DNA of 64,000 bases from Sapria himalayana (taxonomy: Eukaryota > Streptophyta > Magnoliopsida > Malpighiales > Rafflesiaceae). The translations under genes and the position numbers were made by a program. The DNA is taken from NCBI GenBank assembly GCA_029783825.1, contig JAREIK010011456.1:62001-126000 (forward strand), given 5' to 3'. The notes beneath the pieces were generated by a model. The model did no database searches. It had not been told where the DNA came from and was given only the letters and a program-made list of their open reading frames with translations. Below, in pieces: positions 39,376 to 53,000 of this stretch. Each line of letters begins with the position of its first letter. Within the stretch, counting starts at the first letter, position 1.

Positions 39376-40655
39376 CTGATACTGCTGCACCACACACACA
39401 TAGCGACGGACCACAATACCCACGTGAACATATTCTTATCCATTTTGGTATAGCGTTTCGCGGGGCCAACAAGTACTCGAAGCAGCCAGAAGTATGGGGC
39501 ACCAGCTTGTAGAGGGCCCCACTAGCAAGCAGGGATGATAACATTCAGACAACAGACGAGACCGAGCAATGTGGTCGGGAGTAAACCCAGGAGTAGCTAG
39601 GAGTGGGTCCCACTAGCCATTCAGAAAGCATAAAGGGCCACCCAACCATCGCCCAACAGAAGTATCAGGTAATCCATGATTAATTGGAGAGCTGGAAAAA
39701 TCAAAAGCATCATCAAGCAGGGCCAGTAAGTAATGAAGTCCAGACCAGCAAATTGGGAGCGAAAGATTCAAACTTGTAGTTTATGTTTGTAGTCTTATTT
39801 GTATTTTGGACTTTGTATGCACCATGTACTTGTAGAGACGGATCATGAAATACTCACACACACATTCTTGTCTATTCTCTATGTAGCATGCAATGAGGGT
39901 AACTGGACCCATGAGTATATCTAAGTGGGGCCCACTAATGCAATTTGTAAATACACATTTAGCAATGCTACAGTCCCGGGAGCAGAAGACCGATCTTTAT
40001 AGCATTTTGTAATTTTTCTTGTATTTTTTTTGTAAATACACTAATGAGTATATCTAGCTTGGTTGTACGAGTAGATAATTAGACTATGAGATGGACCTCG
40101 TCACATATGCACACCGATGCATGCATTTTTTTTGATATTTTGTCGGTGCAACAAACAGCCACTTCTTGGAGCTATAGGAGGAAGCATTCTAACCCAAGAG
40201 ATACTCTTTTGAGGATCATTGGAGCAAAAGAATGTGGAATTCAGAGGTGAGAATTAATTGACAAGTGCCTTAGATATGGACTTTTATATTTATGGGTAGT
40301 CAGTTTACATGTATTCCATTGCATAGCAATGAAATAGGCAAAAGCTTGATGCTGCATGTCACACACATGCACAATCTTATATTTGCATAGTTTCAATATG
40401 GTGCATCATTCAGGTTCCTCCAAAAGGCTTGGACAAATCCAAATGGAAAAGATGCAGTGCGCATAATGACTCAATGCCAACTCTGAAGTACGGGAATGCC
40501 AGGTGATTTTAGTTGTATTCGTACGCTTGGAATTATTAGGCATTATGTTTTTTTATGTATTTTATACATAGAATCATTAAGGTGCATAGGATTTGGTGGG
40601 CTGGCCTAAATTAGTCAGCTTTTTAGTCCTTTGTAAGTTGTGTGCCAAAATGATA

Positions 40656-40683
40656 AATAAAGTGTGCATTTTCCAAAAAAAAA
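40656..40683 (+). other. polyadenylation-like signal and A-run in 2.5-kb unit
   Basis: AATAAA, then 13 bases, then a run of nine A. The same layout is at 63076-63104 in copy 4 and in inverted form in copy 2. It resembles the 3' end of a polyadenylated transcript copied into DNA. Confidence 0.55.
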
Positions 40684-40770
40684 TATAAACCATATACCCT
40701 AAACTTTAAATCCTAAACCTTAAACCATAAACTATAACCCTAATCCATAAACCATAAATCCTAAATCTCA
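40684..40770 (+). repeat. telomere-like tract in copy 3
   Basis: Degenerate CCCTAAA heptamers (for example ACCCTAAACTTTAAATCC) follow immediately after the A-run. Confidence 0.7.
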
Positions 40771-41878
40771 TGTTTTGCACTTATATAATCAAATGACTAA
40801 GTGTTAAATTTAAATTGAAATTCATAATTTTTTGGAATGTCACAGATTTATCTTTTTGTATATGTAACACAAAATCATGACTCAAGGGGTGAGTTATGGA
40901 TTCGGTCTCTTTCTTGCTTTATATTATTGTAGCATTATCAATGGTCATGATTGTATATTTTGTCTCTAGAACACTAAATCATAATGATAATAATATGCCA
41001 TAACTTGTCTCTCTGTTGAACATATTGTTATGGCACTCGGAATGATCATGAATACATATTTAATGACTATAATACTAGGTCACAGTATTGGATATGAGCA
41101 AGGGTTGTGCATTTTATCTTTATATTGCAAAGTCATTGCACTAGGAATGATTGTAACTTTGGACATTCCTCATGAGCAAAATTCATTACCCTAGAAATAG
41201 TTAAAGCTCGAGTACTACTCTTTATAACATTCTATAGCTAAAATTCTTGGGATTGGAAATATCACTAAGGCCTTTTCCTTTGATTTGTGACCTCAAGTGT
41301 CAATATGCAAGACTAAAATTTGAGCAATGATTAAAACCTTTTATACATTTAAATCTGATTCATTTACACCTTTTTGGGTATTGTGAGCTTGTATACATAA
41401 CTCATTTAATATAAAAAGAAAGAAATGATACTTTTTATATCCATGAGGAAATAAAAAGGGGGCTTAGACATGCCAATAAAATAAATTTTTTGATCCTTGA
41501 TTTAAAGAGAGCCCATACTTCTTGCCCTGCTCAAGCTGCCCTGGGGCTAGTTTTTTCTAATTGGCTACAAGGAGGTTATTTTTTTTAGAGGTGAACTATG
41601 TTTCAAAAAAATTTCTTTGAGTGTGTGCATGAGAGATATTTTAGAAGAAATTACAATAATCAATATAAATAGCATCCTCAACAACTAGCTATTTGAACAC
41701 ATAGGGGTACAACTTTGGTTTAGTCTGTTAGCATACATGTGTCAAATTACCTTCGATAGCTCAGTGATTCAACATCAAATATGATGAGACAAAATAGTGA
41801 TAAAGTAGAAGCTCCTATTATTTTGGTTAGAGCTTTAGCAATCATTCTAGAGTTGAGAGAGAAACAAAATAAATTATT

Positions 41879-42308
41879 TAACTTATTCAGTATAATTTTA
41901 AATTTTATTTTAATTTTTTATCAATTTATTTTTATAGAAATATTAATTACAAATTAAATTATTAGTGAGACAGGTATAATTTAAATAATTTATATTTCAT
42001 CAAAAAAAATATAAGCTTATAAAAATTGGCACGATTTTAAAAACAAAAATTTATTATTTAGTAAAATATTTTATTTTGATTTTGTATCATTTTAGATTTT
42101 GCATTTAAATTTTAATTTTTATCATTCTTTTTAATTATGGTTTATTAATTATTTATTGATCATTATTATAATATCTATTAATAAAATTATTTATATTGAG
42201 TTTATATTATATATAATTATTAAGATTATTATAACTAAATATTATATTCATATTTAAAAAAAAATAAAAAATTATTATATTTTCCAAGGTTATAACCTTC
42301 AAAATAAG
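41879..42308 (+). repeat. short satellite block, orientation A, after copy 3
   Basis: Most of one monomer. It resumes at the TTATTCAGTATAATTTT phase seen after the other copies, then continues as m8-like sequence through a palindrome near 42290 before the orientation flips. No gene is visible. Confidence 0.8.
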
Positions 42309-45300
42309 AAATTATAATGATAGATATTATAATAATGATCAAAAAATAAATTAATAAACTATTATTAATAAGATTGATAGCAATTAAAATATAAATGCAA
42401 AACCTATAATGATTCAAAATCAAAGCAAAATATATTACTAAATGATAATTTTTTGTTTTTAAATTTTTACTTCTTTTTATAAGCTTATATTTATTTTTTG
42501 ATTAAAAATAAATTATTAAAATTATATTTGTTTCACTCTTTATTTATTTTGGAATTAATATTTCTATAAAAAATAAACTAACAGAAAATTAAAATGAATA
42601 TTTAATATTATAATGAATACAAATTAAAATGAGATTTATGATTTATTATATATGGTATACTGGTTTAATGGATTGTTAATTTAGGGGTTTTGTCATTTAG
42701 AAGTTTAGCAATTTATTTTTGTATGCATTTAGTGTTTTATAGTTTGTATTTATATAATGAAAATAAAAAAATTGATTTTATCTGATTTTGAAAGGTTATA
42801 ACCTTTAAAAATAAAAAAAAATTTAAATTTTTTGAAATGTGAATACCATGTATAATTATATTAATCTTACGAATTATATATCATATAAATTCAATTTAAA
42901 CAATTTTAATGATAGATAGTATAATAATGATTAAAAATTAAATTAATAAACTATTATTAAAAATATAAATATTAATTAAAATAAATTTACATAACACAAA
43001 ATGATTCAAAATCAAATCAAAATATATTACTAAATAAATATATTTAATTTTCAAATATTTTTTTCTTTTTATTAGTTTATATTTTTTATTGATTAAAAAT
43101 AAATTATTTATATAATATTTGTCTCACTCAATTTTTTTGTAATTAATTTTTCTAAATAATTAAACTATAAATAATTAAAAAGAATATTTAAAATTATAAT
43201 AAATAGAAATAAAAATGTGATTTATTATTTATTATTTATTAAGTAGTATATAGCTATTAAAAGGTTTATGTATTTAGGGGTTTGGGGGTCTATGAAATTA
43301 CTGATTTAAGTAAGTAAGCATTTAATGTTCTATAGGTTTTATTTTAAAAATGAAATAACAAAAAATTTATTTTTATTATTTTTTTTCATTTTTTAAGGTT
43401 ATAACCTTTGAAAATATAATAATTTTTAAATTTCTTTTCAAAAGTGAATACAAAATATATTTATAATAATCATAATAATTATATATCATTTAAATTCAAT
43501 ATAAACAATTTTATTGATAGATATTCTAATAATTATCAAAAAATAAATTTAAAATCTATTATGAATAGATTTATATTACTTAAAATATAATATCAAAACC
43601 TAAAATGATTCAAAAGCAAAGCAAAATATATCACTAAATAATAATTATTTGTTTTTAAATTTTTATGATTTTTATAAGCTTATCTCTTTTTTGATGAAAA
43701 ATATTTTTAATAAATTATATTTTTAACTCATAATTTATTTTATAATTAATAAATATCTAAAAATAAAAAACTAAACAATCAAAATTAATTTTTTTAATTA
43801 TAATGAAAACAAATAAAAATGAGATTTATTAATTATTATTTTGGGTATACCGGTTTAAAGTATTATCTATATAGGGGTATCGGGATTTTTTAGTTTAGTG
43901 ATTTAAGTGCTTAGACATTTAGTGGTGTATAGGTTTTATTTAAACAATGAAATAACAAAGAAAATTATTTTTTTTTATTTTTAGATATTTTCAAATGTTA
44001 TAATCTTTGAAAATATAATAATTTTAAAATTTTTTTCAAAAGTGAATACTATATTTAGTTATAAAATTATTTTTATTTATATATCATATAAATTAAATAT
44101 AATTATTTTTATCGAAAAATATTCAAATAATGATCAAAAAATATATTAATAATTTATAATTAATAAGATAAATATCAATTAAAATATAATTAAAAAACCT
44201 AAAATGAATCAGAAGCAAACCAAAATATATTATTATATAATAATTTTTTATTTAGAAATTATTTTTCTTTTAAAAAGTTTAACTATATTTTTTTGATGAA
44301 AAATAATTTATATAAATTATATTTGTGTAACTCTTAATTTATTTGGTTATTAATATATATATAAAAATAAACAAATAAATAATTAAAATGAATATTTAAA
44401 ATTATAATGAAAAAAAATGAGATTTAGTATTTTTTATTTTTTATTTAGGTTATACCGGTATAATTTAAATTAGATCAGTCTCACTAATAATTTATTTTGT
44501 ATTTAATATTTCTAGAAAAATATTTTGAAAATTAATTAAAATAAAAATTTAAAATTATACTGAATAAAAATTATAATGGTATTTATGATTAATTATTTAT
44601 GTTTTCTAGTTTAATGGTTTAAGTATTTAGAGATTTTGTATTTTAGAAGTTTAGCGATCAAGGCTTTTAGAAATTTAGTGGCTTATAGTTTTTATTTAAT
44701 CAATAAAATAACAAAAAAAAATTGTAATTTTTTCTCATTTTCATACGTTATAACCTTTGAAAATATAATAATATTTAAAAGTTTTTGAAATGTGAATAAT
44801 ATATTTAGTTATAATATTATAAATAATTATATAGGATATAAATTCAATATTAATAATTTTATTTATAGATATTATAATAATGATCAAAAAATAAATTAAT
44901 AAACTATTAATAATAAGATAGATATTAATTAAAAAATATTTACAAAACCCTAATTGATTCAAAATTATAGTAAAATATATTAATGGATAATAATTTTTAA
45001 TTTTTAAATTTTTACTTCTTTTATAAGCATATATATTTTTTTTGATTAAAAATAAATTATTTAAATTATATTTGTCGCATTAATAATTTAGTTTATAAAA
45101 ATATTTCTATAAAAATAAACTAATAAATAATTTAAAAATAATATTTAAAACTATAATAAATAGAAATTTATATTAGATTTATTAATTATTATTTATTATA
45201 TCACAGTTTAATGGTTTATGTATTTAGGTGTTTACTGATTTAATTGTGTTTGCTTTTAGTGGATTATAGGTTTTATTTGAAAAATAAAATAACAAAACAT

Positions 45301-48300
45301 TTATTTTTAATTATTTTTTGATATTTTCAAAGGTTACTTATGAAAATATAATAATTTTTAAATTTTTTTCAAAAGTGAATTCAATATTTAGTTATAATAA
45401 TCATTATATTTATATATGATATAAATTCAGCATAAACAATTTTAGTGATAAATATTCTAATAATGATCAAAAAATAAATTAATAAAAATATTATTAATAA
45501 GATATATATCAATTAAAATATAATTACAAAACATAAAATGATTCATAAGCAAAGGAAAATATATTACAATATAATTATTTTTTGTTCTGAATTTTTTTTT
45601 ATTTTAAAAAGTTTATCTATATTTTTTTGATTAAAAATAATTTACATAAATTATATTTATCTAACTCATAATTTATTTTTTAATTAATATTTATATAAAA
45701 ATAAAAAATTAATAATTAAAATAAATATTAAAAATTATAATGAATAAAAAATGAGATTAATTATTTATTATTTAGGGTATACTGGTTTAATTTAAGTTAG
45801 ATATGTCTCACTAATAATTTATTTTGTAATTAATATTTCTATAAAAATAAACTGATAAATAATTAAAATAAAAATTTAAAATTATATTAGATTAAAAATT
45901 AAAATGAGATTTATGATTTATTATTAAAGTATAGCAATTTAATGGTTTTGAGATTTAAAATTTTCTGAAATGTGAATACTATATTTAGTTATAATATTAT
46001 TAATAATCATTCATCATATAAATTCAATATAAATAATTTTATTGATAGTTATTATAAAAATGATCAAAAATTAAATTAATAAACTATTAATAATAAGATA
46101 AATATTAATAAATTATTAATAATATGATAGATATTAATAATAAACTATTAAAAATGATCAAAAATTAAATTGATTCAAAATTAAAGTAAAATATATTACT
46201 AAATGAATATTTTCAATTTTTAAATTTTACTTCTTTTATAAGCGTACATATATTTTTTGATAAAAAATAAATTATTTAAATTATATTTGTCTTACTCATA
46301 ATTTATTTTTTAAATATTTCTATAAAAAGAAACTAATATATAATTAAAATTATAATTAATTGAAATAAAAATTAGATTTCTTAATTATTTAGTATATAGC
46401 TGTTTAATGGTTTATATATTTATGCATTACGGGCTTTAGAAGTTTACTTATTTAACTGTGTTTGCATTTAGTGGTTTATAGGTTTTATTTAAAAATTAAA
46501 ATAACAAAATATTTATTTTTATTATTTTTTGATATGTTCAAAGGTTATAACCTTTGAAAATATAATAATTTTTAAATTATTTTTAAAAGTGAATTCAATA
46601 TTTAGTTATAATAATCATTATATTTATATATCATATAAATTTAATATAAACAATTTTAGTGATAGATATTCTAATAATTATCAAAATTAATAAAAAATTA
46701 TTAATAAGATAGATTTGAATTAAAATATAATTACAAAACATAAAATGATTCAGAAGTAAAGCAAAATATATTACTATATAATAATTTTTTTTTAAAATTT
46801 TTTTTTCTTTTAAAAAGTTTATCTATAATTTTTTGATGAAAAATAATATATATAAATTATATTTGTCTAACTCAATTTATTTTGTAATTAATGTTTATAT
46901 ATAAATAAACAAATAAATAATAAAAATAATATTTATAATTATAATGAAAATAAAATAAAATTTATTATTTATCATTTAGGGATATTGGTTTAATTTAAAT
47001 TAGATCTGTCTCACTAATAATTTATTTTGTAATTAATATTTCTATAAAAATAAACTGATAAATAATTAAAATAAAATTTTAAAATAATACTGAATAAAAA
47101 TTAATATGAGATTTATTATTTATTATTAATGTATACCAGTTTAATGGTTTAAGTATTTAAAGGTTTTGTCGTTTAGAATGTTAGTAATTTATGTTTTTTT
47201 GGCTTTTAGTGGTTTATTAGTTTTATTTAAAAATTAAAATAACAAAAAATTTATTTTTATTAATTTTTGATTTTTTCAAAGGTTATAACCTTTGAAAATA
47301 TATTAATTTTAAATTTTTTTAAAAAGTGAATATAATCTTTTGTTATAATAATCATTATATTTATATAGCAAATAAATTCAATATAAATAATTTTTTTGAT
47401 AAATATTCTAATAATAATCAAAAAATAAATTAATAATTTATTATTAATAAGATATATATCAATTAATATATAATTACAAAACCTAAAATGATTCAGAAGC
47501 AAAATAAAATATATTACTATATAATAATTTTTTTATTTAAAATTTTTTTTTCTTTTAAAAAGTTTATCTATAACTTTTTGATGAAAAACAATTTATATAA
47601 ATTATATTTGTCTAACTCAAATTATTTTGTAATTAATATTAATATATAAATAAACAAATAAATAATTAAAATGAATATTTAAAATTATAATGACAAAAAA
47701 ATAAGATTTATTATTTATTATTTAGGGATACCGGTTTAATTTAAAATAGATCTGTCTCACTAAAAATTTATTTTGTAATTAATATTTCTATAAAAATAAA
47801 CTGATAAATAATTAAAAATAAAAATTTAAAATTATACTGAATAAAAATTGAAATGAGATTTATGATTTATTATTAATGTATACCAGTTAAATGGTTTAAG
47901 GATTAAGAGGATTTGTCGTTAGGAGTTTAGAGATTTATATTTTTAGGCTTTTAGTGGTTTATAGGTTTTATATAAAAAAATAAAATAACAAAAAAATTTA
48001 TATAATTTGTTATCATTTTTATAGGTTATAACCTTTGAAAATATAATAATATTTACAATTTTTTGAAATGTGAATACAATATTTAATTATAATAATATTA
48101 TTAATTATAAATCATATAAATTAAATATAAATAATTTTATTGATAGATAATATAAAAATGATCAAAAATTAAATTATTAAACTATTAATAAAAAGATAGA
48201 TATTAATTAAAAAATATTTACAAAAACTAAATTGATTCAAAATTAAAGTAAAATATATTACTAGATAATAATTTTTAATTTTTAAATTTTTACTTCTTTT

Positions 48301-48515
48301 ATAAGCGTATATTTTTTTTATTAAAAATAAATAAATTAAATTATTTTTTTCGCACTCATACTTTATTTTGTAATAAATATTTCTATAAAAATAAACTAAT
48401 AAATAATTAAATGTATATTTAAAATTATAATAAATAGAAATAAAAATTAGATTTATTAATTATTTACTAGTATATAGAAGTTTAATGGTTTATGTATTTA
48501 GGCATTATGGGATTT

Positions 48516-48943
48516 AGAAGTTTACTAATTTAATTGTGTATGCATTTAGTGGTTTATAGTTTTTATTTAAAAAATAAAATAAAAAAAATTATTTTTATTA
48601 TTTTTTGATATTTTCAAAGCTTATAACCTTTGAAAATTTTTATATTTTTTTCAGAAAGTGAATAAATATTTATGTATAATAAAATAAAATATCAAAGCTT
48701 ATAAAATAAAATAGAAATAATTTATGTTTAGAAGTTTACTAATTTAACTGTGTATGCATTTAGTGGTTTATAGTTTTTATTTAAAAAATAAAATAAAAAA
48801 AATTATTTTTATTATTTTTGATATTTTCAATGCTTATAACCTTTGAAAATTTTTATATTTTTTTCAAAAAGTGAATAATTATTTACGTATAATAATCATA
48901 ATAATTATATATCATATAAATTCAATATAAACAATTTTTTTAA
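48516..48943. repeat. recent 214-bp tandem duplication within a monomer
   Basis: The sequence from AGAAGTTTACTAATTTAA at 48516 restarts at 48730. Both copies carry the private changes GCTTATAACC (palindrome centre changed from GGTTATAACC) and CTTTGAAAATTTTTATATT, so the duplication is younger than those changes. Confidence 0.8.
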
Positions 48944-50012
48944 TAGATATTCTAATAATTATCAAAAAATAAAAATCTATTATGAATAACATTGATATTA
49001 CTTAAAATATAATATCAAAACCTAAAATGATTCAAAAGCAAAGCAAAATATAATACTTAATAATAATTATTTGTTTTTAAATTTTTAATCTTTTTATAAG
49101 CTTTTTTTATGATAAATAATTTTTATAAATTATATTTTTAACTCATAATTTATTTTATAATTAATACAGATATACAAATAAAAAAACTAAAAATCAAAAT
49201 TATTTTTTTAAATTATAATGAAAACAAATAAAAATGAGATTTATTAATTATTATTTAGGGTATACCAGTTTAAAGGATTATCTATATAGGGGTATCGGGA
49301 TTTTGTAGTTTAGTGATTTATGTGTTTAAGTCTTTAGTGGTTTATAGGTTTATTTAAACAGTAAAATAAAAAAAATATTTTTTTTTATTTTTTCAAATGT
49401 TAAAAGGTTATAATCTTAGAAAATATAATAATTTTAATTTTTTTTAAATTTTGAATATAATATTAAGTTATAATAATTATTAAATATATATATATCATAT
49501 AAATTTAATATAAACATTTTTATTGATAAATATTATAATAATGATAAAAAAATAATTTAAAAATCTATTATATATAAGTTAGATATCAATTAAAATATAA
49601 TTACAAAACCTAAAATGATTCAGAAACAAAGCAAAATATATTACTATATAATAATTAATTGTTTTTAGTTTTTTTCTTCCTTTATTTAGTTTATATATAT
49701 TTTTTTGTTGAAAAATAATTTATATAAATTATATTTGTTTAACTTATACTTTATTTTGTACTTAATATTTATATAAAAATAAACAAATAAATAATTATTA
49801 AGAATATTTAAAATTATAATGAAAAAAAATGAGATTTATATTTTATTATTTAGAGTATACCGGTTTAATTTAAATTATATCTCTCTCACTAATAATTAAT
49901 TTTGTAATTAATATTAATCTAAAAATAAACTGATAAATATTTAAAATAAAAATTTAAAACTATACTTAATAAAAATTAAATTGAGATTTATGATTTATTA
50001 TTAATGTATACC

Positions 50013-50049
50013 AATTGTTTATATTGATTTATGATCAATATAAACAATT
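50013..50049. repeat. perfect 16-bp fold-back in satellite
   Basis: AATTGTTTATATTGAT (50013-50028), a five-base spacer TTATG, and its exact reverse complement (50034-50049). It joins an inverted scrap of monomer to the main array. Confidence 0.85.
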
Positions 50050-53000
50050 ATATTGATAGATATTATATTAATGATCAAAAAATAAATCAATAAACTATTA
50101 TTAAAATGAAAGATATATTTAAAATATATTTGCCAAATGTAAATTTATTCAAAATCAAAATAAAATATATTACTAAATAATAATTTTTTTGATGTTTTGC
50201 TTCTTTTTATAAGTTTATATTTTTTTTATTAAAAGTAAATTATTTAAATTATATTTGTCTCCCTCATAATTTATTTTTAATTTATAATTCTATAAAAATA
50301 AACATATAAATAATTAAAATGAATATTTAAATCTATATTGAATACAAATAAAATAGATATTTATTATTTAATATTCAGGATATACTAGTTTAATGGTTTA
50401 AATATTTATGTGTTTTGGGGTTTAGTGATTTAAGTGTTTAGGCCTTTAGTGATTTATAGTTTTTATTTAAAGAATGATAAAATAAAAAATTTAATTTTTT
50501 GATTTTTTTTAATTTTTAAAGGTTATCACCTTTGAAAATATAATAATTTTTAATTTTTTTTAAATGTGAATATAATATTTAGTTATAATAATCTTAATAA
50601 TTATATATAATGTAAACTCAATACAAATAATTTTATTAATGCATATTATAATAATGATCAATAAATAATTAAAAACTATTATTAATAATAATCATATAAA
50701 TTAAAAGATGATTGAAAAATCTAAAATGATTCAAAATAAAATAAAATATATTACTAAATAATAAATTTTTGTTTTTAAAATTTTACCTCATTTTATAAGG
50801 ATATATTTTTTGTTGATGAAAAATAAATTATTTAAATTAGATCTGTCTTACTAATAATTTATTTTGTAATTAATATTTCTATCAAAATAAACTGATAAAT
50901 AATTAAAATAAAAATTTAAAATTATACATAATAAAAATTAAATTGAGATTTATGATTTTTTATTAATGTACACCTATTTAATGGTTTAAGTACTTAGAGG
51001 TTTTGTCATTTAGAAGTTTAGCAATTTATGTTTTTCGGCATTTAGTTGTTTATAGGTTTTATTAAAACAATAAAATAACAAAAAAATTGTAATTTTCTTA
51101 TTTTATTAGGTTATTACTTTTGAAAATATAATAATATTTACAATTTTTTGAAATGTGAATACAATATTTAGTTATTTTAATATTAATAATTATATACCAT
51201 ATAAATTCAATTTAAATAATTTTATTGATAGATAATATAATAATGATCAAAAATTAAATTAATAAACTATTAATAATAAAATAGATATTAATTTAAAAAT
51301 ATTTACAATCCCCAAATCGATTCAAGATTAAACTAAAATATATTACTGAATAATAATTTTTAATTTTTAAATTTTTACTTCTTTTATAAGCGTCTATATT
51401 TTTTTGATTAAAAATAAATTATTTAAATTATATTTTTCGCACTAATAATTTATTTTGGAATAAATATTTTATAAAAACAAACTAATAAATTATAAAATAA
51501 ATATTTAAAATTATAATAAAGAAAATAAAAAACAGATTTATTAATTATTAAGTAGTATATAGTGGTTTAATGGTTTATGTATTTAGGAGTTTTCTAATTT
51601 AACTATATATGAATTTAGTGGTTTATATGTTTTATTTAAAAAATAAAATAACAAAAAATTTATTTTTGTTATTTTTTGATATTTTCAAAGGTTATATACT
51701 TTGAAAATATAAAAATTTTAAAACTTTTTTCAAAAGTGAATACAATATTTAGTTATAATAATTATTAAACATATATCATATAAATTCAATATAAATATTT
51801 TTATTGATAAATTTTCTAATAATGATCAAAAATTAAATTAATAATATATTATTAATATGTTAGAAATCAATTAAAATGTAATTACAAAACCTAAAATGAT
51901 TCAGAAACAAAGCAAAATATATTACTATATAATATTTCTTTGTTTTTATTTTTTGTCTTATTTTAGTAAGTTTATCAATATTTTTTTGTTGAAAAATAAT
52001 TTTTATAAATTATATTTGTATAACTTATATTTTATTTGGTAATTAATATTTATATAAAAATTAACAAATAAATAATTAAAATGAATATTTAAAATTATAA
52101 TGAAAAAAATAAAAATGACATTTATTATTTATTATTTAGGATATACATGTTTAAAAAATTTATCTATTTAGGTTTTTCGAGATTTAGAAGTTATTGATTT
52201 AATTATTTAGGCATTTAATGGTTTACAGGTTTTATTCAAACAATGAAATAACAAAAAATTTAAATTTGATATTTTTTGAAATTTTCAATGTTTATAACAT
52301 TTGAAAATATAATAATTTTAAAATTTTTTAAAAATGTGAATACAATATTTAGTAATAATAAATATTATAACTATATATAATATAAACTAAATATAAACTA
52401 ATTTATTGATAGATATTATATCAATTATTTAAAAATATATTAATAAACCATTATTAATATGCTAGATATAAATTAAAATATAATTAAAAAACCTAAAATG
52501 ATTCAAAATCAAAGTAAAATTTATTACTAAATAATATTTTTTTTTGGTTTTTGCATCATTTTATAAGCTTATATGTTTTTTTGATGAAAAATATAATATT
52601 TAAATTATATTTGTATCACTCATAATTTATTTTGTAATTAATATTTCGATAAATTATTTAAATTACATTTAACATTTACGAGTTTAAAGGTTTAAGTATT
52701 TAGGGGCTTCGGGGTTTATGAGTTTAGATATTTATGTATTTAGGTATTTAATGGTTTATAAGTTTTATTTAAACAATGATATAACAAAAAATTTATTTTT
52801 GAAATTTTTTCTCATTTTTTATGGTTAAAAATCATTAAAAAATAACAATTTTTAATTTTTTTTATTTGTGAATACTATGTTTAGTTATGATAATCTTACT
52901 AATTATATATTATGTAAATTTAATATAAATAATTATTTTGAAATATATTATATTAATGATCAAAAAATAAATTAATAAACTATTATTAATAAGATAGATA

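Larger units (their letters stand above)
39376..41878 (+). repeat. 2.5-kb unit, copy 3 (complete)
   Basis: The most complete copy, about 2.5 kb. It starts CTGATACTGCTGCACCAC and ends at CTAGAGTTGAGAG plus a short A-rich tail. GTGGGNCCCAC palindromes lie at 39603-39613 and 39925-39935. An AATAAA signal (40656-40661) is followed 13 bases later by an A-run and then the telomere-like tract. About 30 extra bases near 40025-40055 look like a local duplication. No recognisable protein domain was found. The hydrophobic open frame near the 5' end on the minus strand is broken between copies. Confidence 0.88.

Noticed and set aside
41757..41775. tRNA A-box-like string (TAGCTCAGTGATTCAAC) near the 3' end of the 2.5-kb unit, hinting at a SINE
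   Set aside because: No matching B box at the right distance, and the string is not conserved in copies 1 and 2.
39376..41878. 2.5-kb unit as a Helitron or LTR element
   Set aside because: No CTRR end with hairpin, no TG...CA repeats at both ends, and no helicase or pol domain seen; left unclassified.
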